5,943 bases of DNA. Source: Thermocaproicibacter sp036741535. GTDB taxonomy: Bacteria; Bacillota; Clostridia; Oscillospirales; Acutalibacteraceae. The stretch's first letter is position 1. Every line of letters begins with the position of its first letter. This document shows positions 1 through 5,315 of the stretch, piece by piece. Made by a program: the position numbers and the translations under genes. The stretch covers positions 1-5,943 of the forward strand of contig DAINSB010000135.1 of the NCBI GenBank assembly GCA_036741535.1, written 5' to 3'. The notes beneath the pieces were generated by a model. It ran no database searches, was not told where the DNA came from, and saw only the letters and a list, made by a program, of their open reading frames with translations.

Positions 1-17
1 TCGGCAGTTTTCGGGTT

Positions 18-1190
18 TCAGTGGGCGGGGCAGATCACGCGGACGCGGACGATTTCCGGAAGCTCCTTGAGCTTTGCGGCCGTCGAATCCGGAACGTCCC
101 CGGTCACATCCAGGATCGTATAGGCGAAATTCTTCTTCGCCTTGCTCTGCATGTTTTCGATATTGATCCCCACGCCGGCCAGCGCGCCGGAGAGTTTGCT
201 GATGGTGTTCGGGATGTTGCGGTGGATCAGGCAGATACGCGCGAAGCCGTTGCGCGGCATCGAAACCGCCGGAAAATTGACGGAGTTGCGGATGTTGCCG
301 TTTTCCAGATATTCCATCAGTTCGTTTGCCGCCATGCGGGCGCAGTTGTCCTCCGATTCCGGGGTGGAGGCGCCCAGGTGCGGCACCGCGAGCACGTTTT
401 CCGCGCCGAGCAGGGAGTCGTCCGGGAAGTCCGTCGCGTAGCAGGCGATCCTGCCGGAAGAGAGGCCTTCGAGAACGGCCGAAGAGTCCGCGAGGCCGCC
501 GCGGGCGAAGTTCAGCAACCGGACCCCGTCTTTCATCCTGGCGATGGTGTCGGCGCAGATCATGTTTTTCGTGGTCGGCAGAAGCGGCACGTGCACGGTG
601 ATGTAGTCGGAGGTGGTGAGAATCTCGTCGAGGGAGCGCGCGTGGCGGATGGCGCGGGAGAGGCCCCACGCCGCGTCGACGGAAAGGTACGGGTCGTACC
701 CGTAGACTTCCATGCCGAGGGAATGCGCCGCGTTCGCCACGAGGGTGCCGACGGCCCCCAGGCCGACGACGCCGAGCGTCTTTCCGGCAATCTCGGGCCC
801 CGCGAACCGGCTTTTCCCTTTTTCAACGAGCCTGCCGACTTCGGCGCCGCCGCCCCGCAGGGTTTTGGCCCATTCCACGCCTTCGACGATCTTGCGGGAA
901 GAGAGCAGCAGCGCGGCGATCACCAGCTCCTTGACCGCGTTGGCGTTCCCCCCGGGCGTGTTGAAGACGACGATGCCGCTTTCGCTGCACCGGTCGAGCG
1001 GGATGTTGTTGACCCCCGCCCCGGCGCGGGCGATGGCGAGCAGGTTCCTTTCAAACTGCATTTCCAGCAGGGAAGCCGAGCGGACCAAAATGGCGTCCGG
1101 CTTCTGCACGGCTTCGCCGCAGACGTAGTCTTCGCCGAAGCGTTCGGTGCCCGCCGGAGAGATCTTGTTCAGGCATTTGATCTGGTACAT
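18..1190 (-). CDS. serA: D-3-phosphoglycerate dehydrogenase with C-terminal ACT domain
   Basis: The product (390 aa) oxidises 3-phosphoglycerate to 3-phosphohydroxypyruvate with NAD, the first step of the phosphorylated serine pathway in the cytoplasm. Visible parts in order: an N-terminal substrate-binding half with the RAGAGVNNI stretch (55-63); the Rossmann NAD site GLGAVG (143-148) followed by the acidic D166 in YGYDP; the catalytic Arg in NFARGG (R230); the catalytic His in PHLGAST (H271); and an ACT domain from about 318 to 385, which in the family usually mediates serine feedback. The short form without an intervening ASB domain fits the 390-residue length. The start was set at the ATG 10 nt after AGGAGG (minus strand, 1206-1201); an upstream in-frame ATG would add 16 residues overlapping serC and has no such site. 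Where many relatives have DVFxxEP the sequence is TDFPDDS (253-259), so the usual catalytic Glu is Asp or displaced. It is second in an operon, 28 nt after serC. Confidence 0.95.
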   Translation of the reverse strand: MYQIKCLNKISPAGTERFGEDYVCGEAVQKPDAILVRSASLLEMQFERNLLAIARAGAGVNNIPLDRCSESGIVVFNTPGGNANAVKELVIAALLLSSRKIVEGVEWAKTLRGGGAEVGRLVEKGKSRFAGPEIAGKTLGVVGLGAVGTLVANAAHSLGMEVYGYDPYLSVDAAWGLSRAIRHARSLDEILTTSDYITVHVPLLPTTKNMICADTIARMKDGVRLLNFARGGLADSSAVLEGLSSGRIACYATDFPDDSLLGAENVLAVPHLGASTPESEDNCARMAANELMEYLENGNIRNSVNFPAVSMPRNGFARICLIHRNIPNTISKLSGALAGVGINIENMQSKAKKNFAYTILDVTGDVPDSTAAKLKELPEIVRVRVICPAH

Positions 1191-1200
1191 GTCGGGAAAT

Positions 1201-1206
1201 CCTCCT
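1201..1206 (-). promoter_or_regulatory. Ribosome binding site of serA
   Basis: On the minus strand this reads AGGAGG, a full Shine-Dalgarno core, 10 nt before the ATG at 1190-1188. It lies in the 28-nt serC-serA gap and decides the serA start over the longer in-frame ATG at 1238. Confidence 0.85.
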
Positions 1207-1218
1207 GTGTCCGGCCCG

Positions 1219-2304
1219 TTATGCGTTGGCCTTTTCAAATTTGCCCATAAAGTCGACCAGCTTTTCCACGCCTTCGACGGGCATGGCGTTGTAGATGGAA
1301 GCCCTCATGCCGCCGACCGTGCGGTGGCCTTTCAGGTTCACAAAGCCGTTCTCGTTCGCCTGTGCGATGAACTTCGCGTCCAGCTCCGCGCTGCCCGTGA
1401 CGAACGGGATGTTCGTCAGCGAGCGGTCCTTCGGGACGACCGTTCCGTGGAATAGCTTCGAGTGGTCGAAAAAGCTGTAAAGCATATCCGCTTTCCGGCG
1501 GTTGATCTTCTCCATTTCGCCGAGGCCGCCGACCGTGTTCTTGAGCCAGTCGAGCACAAGCCCGCAGACGTAGATGGCCCAGCACGGCGGCGTGTTGAAC
1601 ATGGAGCCGTGGTCCGCGTGCGTCTTGTAGTTGAGCATGGTGGGCGTCGCCTCCCGCGCGTGCCCGATCAGGTCGCTGCGCGCGATGACGACCGTAAGGC
1701 CGGCGGGACCCATGTTTTTCTGCGCGCCGGCGAAAATCAGGCCGAATTTCGAGACATCGAGCGGCGCGCTGAGGATGCACGACGAGACGTCTGCCACGAG
1801 CGGGACGTCGCCCGTCTGAGGGAGCTTGTGGTACACCGTGCCGTAGATGGTGTTGTTCATGCAGATGTAGAAGTAGTCGGCGTCCTTCGTAAACGTTCCG
1901 GGGTCGAGTTCGGGGATGTAGGTGAACGTCTTGTCTTTGGAAGAGGCAACCACGTTCGCCTCGCCGTAGCGCGCGGCCTCCTTGTAGGCCTTTGTCGCCC
2001 ATTGGCCCGTGAGCACGAAGTCCGCTTTGCGGCTTTTGGTCATCAGGTTCAGCGGCACCATCGCGAACTGTGTGGAAGCACCCCCCTGCAGGAACAGGAC
2101 CGTATAGTTATCCGGAATCTCCATCACTTCGCGGAGCAGACTCTCCGCAGAACAGATGATCCCCTCGAAGATTTTAGATCGATGGGACATCTCCATGACG
2201 GACTGGCCGCTGCCGTTGTAGTCCAGCATTTCCTCCGCCGCGCGGCGGAGGACGGGTTCCGGCAGCATGGACGGTCCTGCGGAGAAGTTGTAAACACGTT
2301 TCAT
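1219..2304 (-). CDS. serC: Phosphoserine aminotransferase
   Basis: The product (361 aa, the usual family length) transfers the amino group of glutamate to 3-phosphohydroxypyruvate, giving O-phosphoserine. It is a PLP-dependent class-V aminotransferase that also accepts the pyridoxine-pathway intermediate in some species. Diagnostic motifs: NFSAGPSMLPEPVL at the N-terminus (6-19), SHRS (40-43), the PLP-phosphate loop GGAST (74-78), the PLP-lysine segment FAGAQKNMGPAGL with the Schiff-base Lys at 196, and KGHRTVGGMRASIYNAMP near the C-terminus. The start was chosen at the ATG preceded 6 nt upstream by GGAGG; an upstream in-frame ATG at 2358 would lie inside the promoter -10 region and is not credible. 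It is the first gene of the serCA operon and has its own strong promoter. All expected catalytic residues that I can check are present. Confidence 0.97.
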   Translation of the reverse strand: MKRVYNFSAGPSMLPEPVLRRAAEEMLDYNGSGQSVMEMSHRSKIFEGIICSAESLLREVMEIPDNYTVLFLQGGASTQFAMVPLNLMTKSRKADFVLTGQWATKAYKEAARYGEANVVASSKDKTFTYIPELDPGTFTKDADYFYICMNNTIYGTVYHKLPQTGDVPLVADVSSCILSAPLDVSKFGLIFAGAQKNMGPAGLTVVIARSDLIGHAREATPTMLNYKTHADHGSMFNTPPCWAIYVCGLVLDWLKNTVGGLGEMEKINRRKADMLYSFFDHSKLFHGTVVPKDRSLTNIPFVTGSAELDAKFIAQANENGFVNLKGHRTVGGMRASIYNAMPVEGVEKLVDFMGKFEKANA

Positions 2305-2310
2305 GATGAA

Positions 2311-2315
2311 CCTCC
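2311..2315 (-). promoter_or_regulatory. Ribosome binding site of serC
   Basis: GGAGG on the minus strand, 6 nt before the ATG at 2304-2302. It fixes the serC start at the residue that begins MKRVYNFSAGP, matching family N-termini. Confidence 0.85.
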
Positions 2316-2357
2316 AATACATATTTTTTACGGCGCCGGGAAACAATAACTCTTTCA

Positions 2358-2386
2358 ATTATAATGTTTCGCGCTAAAGTTGTCAA
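2358..2386 (-). promoter_or_regulatory. Consensus sigma-A promoter of serCA
   Basis: On the minus strand, TTGACA (2386-2381) and TATAAT (2363-2358) are both perfect consensus hexamers with a 17-bp spacer. Transcription should begin near 2351, giving a leader of about 47 nt to the serC ATG. The leader contains the 8-nt palindrome CGGCGCCG at 2331-2338. There is no room for a T-box or other large riboswitch, so any control of serCA is more likely by a DNA-binding protein or by SerA feedback. Confidence 0.92.
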
Positions 2387-2401
2387 TCGGTGAAATGCAG
2401 G

Positions 2402-2526
2402 GGCGGACGCGCCGCGATGCAGCGTCCGTCGGGTTCCGGGTCCGGGAACATTCGCCCCCTTTTACGGAAAACGGAGCCGAAGGCGGCGCGTTGTTGTGCA
2501 AACGGCCGAATTTTTGAAATTTGCAC
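2402..2526. repeat. Cluster of short inverted repeats between the divergent promoters
   Basis: Three perfect dyads lie in the 181-nt stretch between the serCA -35 and the rightward -10. They are CGGACGC (2404-2410) with GCGTCCG (2422-2428), 11 nt apart; GTTCC (2433-2437) with GGAAC (2445-2449), 7 nt apart; and GTGCAAA (2496-2502) with TTTGCAC (2520-2526), 17 nt apart. The last lies about 40 nt upstream of the rightward -10. No coding sequence is supported here. They could be operator sites or chance in GC-rich DNA; I recognise no known regulator consensus. Confidence 0.4.
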
Positions 2527-2564
2527 GGTCGGAAAGACTGCTGCGCCATGCGGCCCTTTTTTTA

Positions 2565-2573
2565 TGTTATAAT
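2565..2573 (+). promoter_or_regulatory. Extended -10 promoter for the rightward genes
   Basis: TGTTATAAT is a perfect extended -10 element (TGn plus TATAAT). No recognisable -35 lies 16-18 bp upstream (the segment there is GCCATG-like), which fits an extended -10 promoter. Transcription should start near 2580, so the leader would be only about 12 nt and would begin almost at the ribosome binding site AGGTGA (2581-2586). Confidence 0.75.
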
Positions 2574-2591
2574 ACTCTACAGGTGAAGAGT

Positions 2592-3374
2592 ATGCGACGG
2601 AGCGGAAAACTTTTGCGCGCGGCTTTCGGATGTATGGCCTCGGCGGGGCTCGTCTGGTTCCTGATCCCTCTGCACTGGGGAGCCGGGAGCGTCGGCAGTC
2701 TGGCCGGAGGTGTGCTTTGCGCTGCCCTGTTCTTCGCGTGCCTGTTCTGGCCGAAGATCCGTTCCGCCTGCGAAAGGAGCCGCCCGTTCCGCCGCGCCGC
2801 CGCCGCGGCATGCGTCCTTTTCTGCGCGGCCGTGCTCTGGAGCGCCGCCATGACTTTCTGCATGCTTTCCGCGGCGGCGGCCCGCCCGCCGCCGGAGCCC
2901 GGCTGGCGGGAGGACGCGGTCGTCGTCGTGCTCGGCAGCAAGGTCTCCGGGTCCTCGCCCAGCGCCGACCTGTGGGCGCGCATCGGGGCCGCCGCCGATT
3001 ACCTGAAAATGCATCCGAAGGCCGTCTGTATTGCAAGCGGGGGCAGGGGACGCGGGGAGAATCTGACCGAGGCCTCGGCGATCCGCTCGGGGCTGGCCGC
3101 GTCGGGCGTCGATCCGCGGCGCATCCTGACGGAGGAGGCTTCGACCTCCACCAAAGAGAATTTCGAGAACTCGCTGCGGATCGTCGAAGAAAGAGGGCTC
3201 GGCCGCTCGCTCGCCGTCGTGACGGACGGGTACCACGAGTTCCGGGCCTGTTCCATCGCGCGGTCGCTCGGCGCGCAGCCTTACGCGGTGCCGGCGAAAA
3301 CGCCGTGGTACATCCTCTCCGCCTGCTGGTCCCGCGAGGTGCTGGCGCTGACGAAGTACCTGCTTTTCGGGTAG
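2592..3374 (+). CDS. YdcF/DUF218 (SanA/ElyC-like) membrane-anchored protein
   Basis: The predicted protein (260 aa) has three hydrophobic segments (about 7-27, 34-54 and 67-92), then a DUF218 domain from about 107 to 240. The domain motifs are visible: VVVVLGSKVSGSSPS (110-124), the Arg in DLWARI (R130), ASGGRGRGE (148-156), E160, EEASTSTKEN (181-190) and VTDGYHEFRA (210-219). Family members such as SanA and ElyC in E. coli are tied to envelope integrity, and YdcF has been reported to bind S-adenosylmethionine; the precise substrate here is unknown. The domain probably lies outside the membrane after the third segment, but orientation is inference. The ATG at 2592 follows AGGTGA by 5 nt; an in-frame GTG at 2583 is possible and would add three residues. 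It is first in the rightward group, 155 nt before pyrF. Confidence 0.88.
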   Translation: MRRSGKLLRAAFGCMASAGLVWFLIPLHWGAGSVGSLAGGVLCAALFFACLFWPKIRSACERSRPFRRAAAAACVLFCAAVLWSAAMTFCMLSAAAARPPPEPGWREDAVVVVLGSKVSGSSPSADLWARIGAAADYLKMHPKAVCIASGGRGRGENLTEASAIRSGLAASGVDPRRILTEEASTSTKENFENSLRIVEERGLGRSLAVVTDGYHEFRACSIARSLGAQPYAVPAKTPWYILSACWSREVLALTKYLLFG

Positions 3375-3383
3375 CGGCGCGGC

Positions 3384-3470
3384 GTGGCGCTGCGGCCACA
3401 GCCGTTTCTGCCCGTCATTGAAAACGGCACCGTGCGCCCTTGGGGCGGGGACTGCGCAGCACGGAATTTT
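3384..3470 (+). other. Hairpin-rich spacer after the ydcF-like gene; possible weak terminator
   Basis: Three stem-loops follow the ydcF-like stop. They are GTGGC/GCCAC (3384-3388 with 3395-3399), GCCGTTT/AAACGGC (3401-3407 with 3422-3428) and CCGTGC/GCACGG (3430-3435 with 3459-3464). The last contains an inner GCCC/GGGC pair and is followed by AATTTT. That could act as a weak terminator or attenuator between the two genes, but the T-run is short. I find no convincing promoter for pyrF here, so pyrF may depend on read-through from 2565-2573. Confidence 0.4.
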
Positions 3471-3512
3471 CACCCCGCTACCCGGCGGGGCTTGACCGCG
3501 GGGTTACCCCGC
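3445..3512 (+). promoter_or_regulatory. pyrF leader with mutually exclusive GCGGGG/CCCCGC pairings
   Basis: GCGGGG occurs at 3445-3450, 3485-3490 and 3498-3503, and its complement CCCCGC at 3473-3478 and 3507-3512. Two local hairpins can form: 3473-3478 with 3485-3490 (6-nt loop) and 3498-3503 with 3507-3512 (3-nt loop). Alternatives exclude these: GGCGGGG 3484-3490 with CCCCGCC 3507-3513 (7 bp), 3473-3478 with 3498-3503, and 3445-3450 with 3473-3478. The second hairpin ends 3 nt before the pyrF Shine-Dalgarno. I recognise no riboswitch class or PyrR site; a switch is inference from the pairing pattern alone. Confidence 0.4.
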
Positions 3513-3515
3513 CGC

Positions 3516-3522
3516 AAGGAGG
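3516..3522 (+). promoter_or_regulatory. Ribosome binding site of pyrF
   Basis: AAGGAGG, 7 nt before the ATG at 3530. It fixes the pyrF start and rejects the longer in-frame reading from 3440, which would run through the hairpin region. The right arm of the leader hairpin ends at 3512, so changes in leader folding could alter access to this site. Confidence 0.9.
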
Positions 3523-3529
3523 ATCGAAT

Positions 3530-4462
3530 ATGTCACTTGACAGACTGATCGAAAAGATCGCCGCGCTCCAGAATCCGACGGTGGCCGGGCTGGACACCAG
3601 GCTCGAGTATGTTCCGGAATCCATCCGGGCGGAATCCTTCGGAAAATTCGGCAGAACGCTCGAAGGCGCGGCCGACGCCGTGCTGACCTTCAACCGGGGC
3701 GTCATCGACGCGCTGTGCGGCATCGTGCCGGCGGTCAAGCCCCAGTGCGCCTGTTACGAGATGTACGGCTGGCAGGGGATGCGGGCGCTGCGCGGCACGA
3801 TCGATTACGCGAAGAAAAAGGGCATGTACGTCATCGTGGACGGCAAGCGCAACGACATCGGCAGCACCATGCGGGCTTACGCGGCGGCGTACCTGGGCGA
3901 AACGGATGTCGGGGGCGAGAGGATCGCCGCGTTCGGAGCCGACGCGCTCACGGTGAACGGCTACCTCGGCACGGACGGCATCCGGCCCCTGCTGGACGTA
4001 TGCGCCGGATTCGACAAAGGGATCTTTGTGCTTGCGAAAACGTCGAACCCGTCTTCCGACGAGCTGCAGAACCAGTCCTTTGAGGGCGGAGAGACGCTCT
4101 ACGAGGCGATGGGGCGCTTCTGCGCCGAATGGGGCGGCTCTCTGCCCGGCAGACACGGCTACAATGGCGTGGGGGCGGTCGTCGGGGCGACGTGGCCCAA
4201 GCAGCTGAAAGAGCTGCGCGAGATGCTCCCCGAGACGTTTTTCCTCGTGCCCGGCTACGGCACGCAGGGCGGGACCGCCGACGACGTGGCGCCCGCCTTC
4301 GACGGGAACGGCCTGGGCGCCGTCGTCAACGCCTCCCGGACCCTTCTCTGCGCGTGGAAGGAACGGGGCGCGCCGGAAGCCGACTACGCCAAAGCGGCGG
4401 CGGCGGAAGCCGTGCGCATGCGGGACGCGATCCGCGCGCGGGTGGGGGCCATCCGCCTGTGA
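3530..4462 (+). CDS. pyrF: Orotidine-5'-phosphate decarboxylase, type 2 (PyrF)
   Basis: The product (310 aa) decarboxylates orotidine 5'-phosphate to UMP, the last step of de novo pyrimidine synthesis. It is the longer type-2 form rather than the roughly 230-240 aa type-1 form. Visible motifs: VAGLDTRLEYVP (18-29) for the first substrate Asp; AVKPQ (68-72); the catalytic VDGKRNDIGSTM (103-114) with Asp104, Lys106 and Asp109; VNGYLGTDG (142-150); KTSNPSS (170-176); GAVVGAT (215-221); and the phosphate-binding end VPGYGTQGG (240-248) with NASR (267-270). All core TIM-barrel residues that I can check are intact. It sits apart from other pyrimidine genes (no pyrE, pyrD or pyrK in the window) and is followed after 20 nt by the Cys-rich mini-protein gene. 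The hairpin-rich leader suggests possible post-transcriptional control. Confidence 0.96.
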   Translation: MSLDRLIEKIAALQNPTVAGLDTRLEYVPESIRAESFGKFGRTLEGAADAVLTFNRGVIDALCGIVPAVKPQCACYEMYGWQGMRALRGTIDYAKKKGMYVIVDGKRNDIGSTMRAYAAAYLGETDVGGERIAAFGADALTVNGYLGTDGIRPLLDVCAGFDKGIFVLAKTSNPSSDELQNQSFEGGETLYEAMGRFCAEWGGSLPGRHGYNGVGAVVGATWPKQLKELREMLPETFFLVPGYGTQGGTADDVAPAFDGNGLGAVVNASRTLLCAWKERGAPEADYAKAAAAEAVRMRDAIRARVGAIRL

Positions 4463-4482
4463 GACTGCGGGAAGGCGGCGAC

Positions 4483-4644
4483 ATGGCAAAGGAAAGCAGT
4501 CCGGCGGACGGGGGCTGCCCGTGCCCGAAAGCGCGGTGCGGGCGGCGCGGCGACTGCAAAGCCTGCCTGGGACATCATCGCCGGGCAGGGAGCCCGCCGG
4601 ACTGTCAAAGGGTGAAGAATACGGGAGTGAAAGGCAGAAAATGA
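4483..4644 (+). CDS. Small Cys-rich protein, CPCxxxxCxRxGxCxxC type
   Basis: A 53-residue protein with six cysteines and a His pair. The core is CPCPKARC (12-19), GRRGDCKACLGHH (20-32) and PPDCQR (38-43). The spacing C12-x-C14-x4-C19-x5-C25-x2-C28-x2-HH...C41 looks like a small metal-binding knuckle (zinc or Fe-S). It resembles short clostridial proteins of the form CPC....C.RHG.C..C...H that I know only as uncharacterised; no function can be stated. A GGGAAGG sequence (4469-4475) lies 7 nt before the ATG. The gene begins 20 nt after pyrF, and its TGA overlaps the next gene's ATG by 4 nt (ATGA, 4641-4644), so the two are probably translationally coupled. There is no signal peptide or membrane segment. 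The basic tail (RVKNTGVKGRK) might contact nucleic acid, which is inference. Confidence 0.75.
   Translation: MAKESSPADGGCPCPKARCGRRGDCKACLGHHRRAGSPPDCQRVKNTGVKGRK
4497..4604. repeat. Long inverted repeat within the Cys-rich gene
   Basis: CAGTCCGGCGG (4497-4507) is the exact reverse complement of CCGCCGGACTG (4594-4604). Inside it, CTGCCCG (4515-4521) matches CGGGCAG (4582-4588). Together the arms could give 18 bp of stem broken by an internal loop, spanning most of the 53-codon gene. GC-rich coding DNA yields such matches by chance fairly often, so function is uncertain. Confidence 0.4.
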
Positions 4645-5315
4645 CAAAAATCATGGTTGTGCGCCACTGTGAGGCGCAGGGCAACACGGACGGGGTCCTC
4701 CAGGGGCGCACGGACTGCGACATCAGCGGGAACAGCGCCCGCCAGCTCGAACTGATTGCCGCGCGCCTCTCCGACGAGCCTTTTTCGGCCGTCTATGCGA
4801 GCCCGCTGATCCGCGCGTATAAAACGGCGCAGGCCATTGCCCGCCCGCACGGCCTCACCGTGCAGCGGGACCCCCGGCTGGTCGAGATCGACATGGGAGA
4901 ATGGGAATGCCGGTCGTGGGAGGAGATCGAGCAGGAGGGTCAGAAGGAGATCCGCGTCTGGAACGAGGACCCCGGGCATTTCACCGCGCCGGGCGGGGAA
5001 TCCACCAAGCACGTCGCCTTCCGCATGTGGGAGGCCGTCACGCAGATCGCCGCCGATCACCGCGGGGAGACCGTCTGCGCCGTCTCGCACGGATGCGCCA
5101 TCCGGTGTCTGCTCTGCCTTGCGCTGGGCATGTCCCTGGACCGCCTGCAGGAGATTCCGTGGTGCGACAATACGGGCGTCAGTATCCTCGAGTTTTCGGA
5201 TGACGGCGGATGCTCCGTGCCCGTGATGAACGATTCCTCCCATCTGCCGCGGGAGCTTTCCGTCTACCGGAGCAATCTGGACGAAGACGGGAAGATCCGG
5301 GAGATCGAACCGTGA
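4641..5315 (+). CDS. Histidine phosphatase (phosphoglycerate-mutase-like) family protein
   Basis: The product (224 aa) belongs to the histidine phosphatase branch that hydrolyses phosphomonoesters through a phospho-histidine. Catalytic residues are all visible: R8-H9 in VRHCEAQGN, R58 in YASPLIRAYKTA, E82 in LVEIDMGEWE and H150 in VSHGCAIR. The signature Gly of RHG is Cys (RHC). The short insertion and lack of mutase-type features favour a phosphatase (PhoE/CobC/PspA-like) over a glycolytic mutase. Substrate cannot be read from sequence. Because serC and serA lie about 2.3 kb away with no serB, a metal-independent phosphoserine phosphatase role is possible but only inference. Translation starts at ATG 4641, sharing ATGA with the Cys-rich gene stop. 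The gene ends in a 4-nt GTGA overlap with ruvX. Confidence 0.9.
   Translation: MTKIMVVRHCEAQGNTDGVLQGRTDCDISGNSARQLELIAARLSDEPFSAVYASPLIRAYKTAQAIARPHGLTVQRDPRLVEIDMGEWECRSWEEIEQEGQKEIRVWNEDPGHFTAPGGESTKHVAFRMWEAVTQIAADHRGETVCAVSHGCAIRCLLCLALGMSLDRLQEIPWCDNTGVSILEFSDDGGCSVPVMNDSSHLPRELSVYRSNLDEDGKIREIEP

Noticed and set aside
21..1250. Plus-strand open frame of about 409 codons opposite serA
   Set aside because: It mirrors serA codon structure in GC-rich DNA, is rich in Arg/Ala/Gly/Asp without any domain, has no credible ribosome binding site and lies fully antisense to a well-supported gene.
2305..2351. T-box or riboswitch in the serC leader
   Set aside because: Only about 47 nt separate the predicted transcription start from the ATG, far too short for a T-box or known amino-acid riboswitch, and no specifier or anti-terminator pattern is seen.
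2383..3473. Long minus-strand frames opposite the ydcF-like gene
   Set aside because: Arg- and Pro-rich translations with no motif; the plus strand carries a complete DUF218 domain with a promoter and ribosome binding site.
3418..3497. Internal pyrF promoter using TTGAAA (3418-3423) or TTGACC (3492-3497) as -35
   Set aside because: No A/T-rich -10 sits 16-18 bp downstream of either; the positions read TGGGGC and CAAGGA.
3442..3512. FMN riboswitch resemblance (GGGGCGGGG ... GGAATTTTCACCCCG ... GGCGGGG)
   Set aside because: The conserved RFN core sequences and the six-helix layout are missing, and pyrF is not a flavin gene; the likeness comes from G- and C-runs.
3533..4723. Minus-strand open frame of about 396 codons opposite pyrF
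   Set aside because: It is antisense to a gene with intact catalytic motifs and has low-complexity composition typical of shadow frames at high GC3.
4641..5315. Glycolytic phosphoglycerate mutase (GpmA) assignment
   Set aside because: At 224 residues with MGEWE-type chemistry and without the GpmA hallmark segments, a broad phosphatase is more likely; no gene symbol is given.
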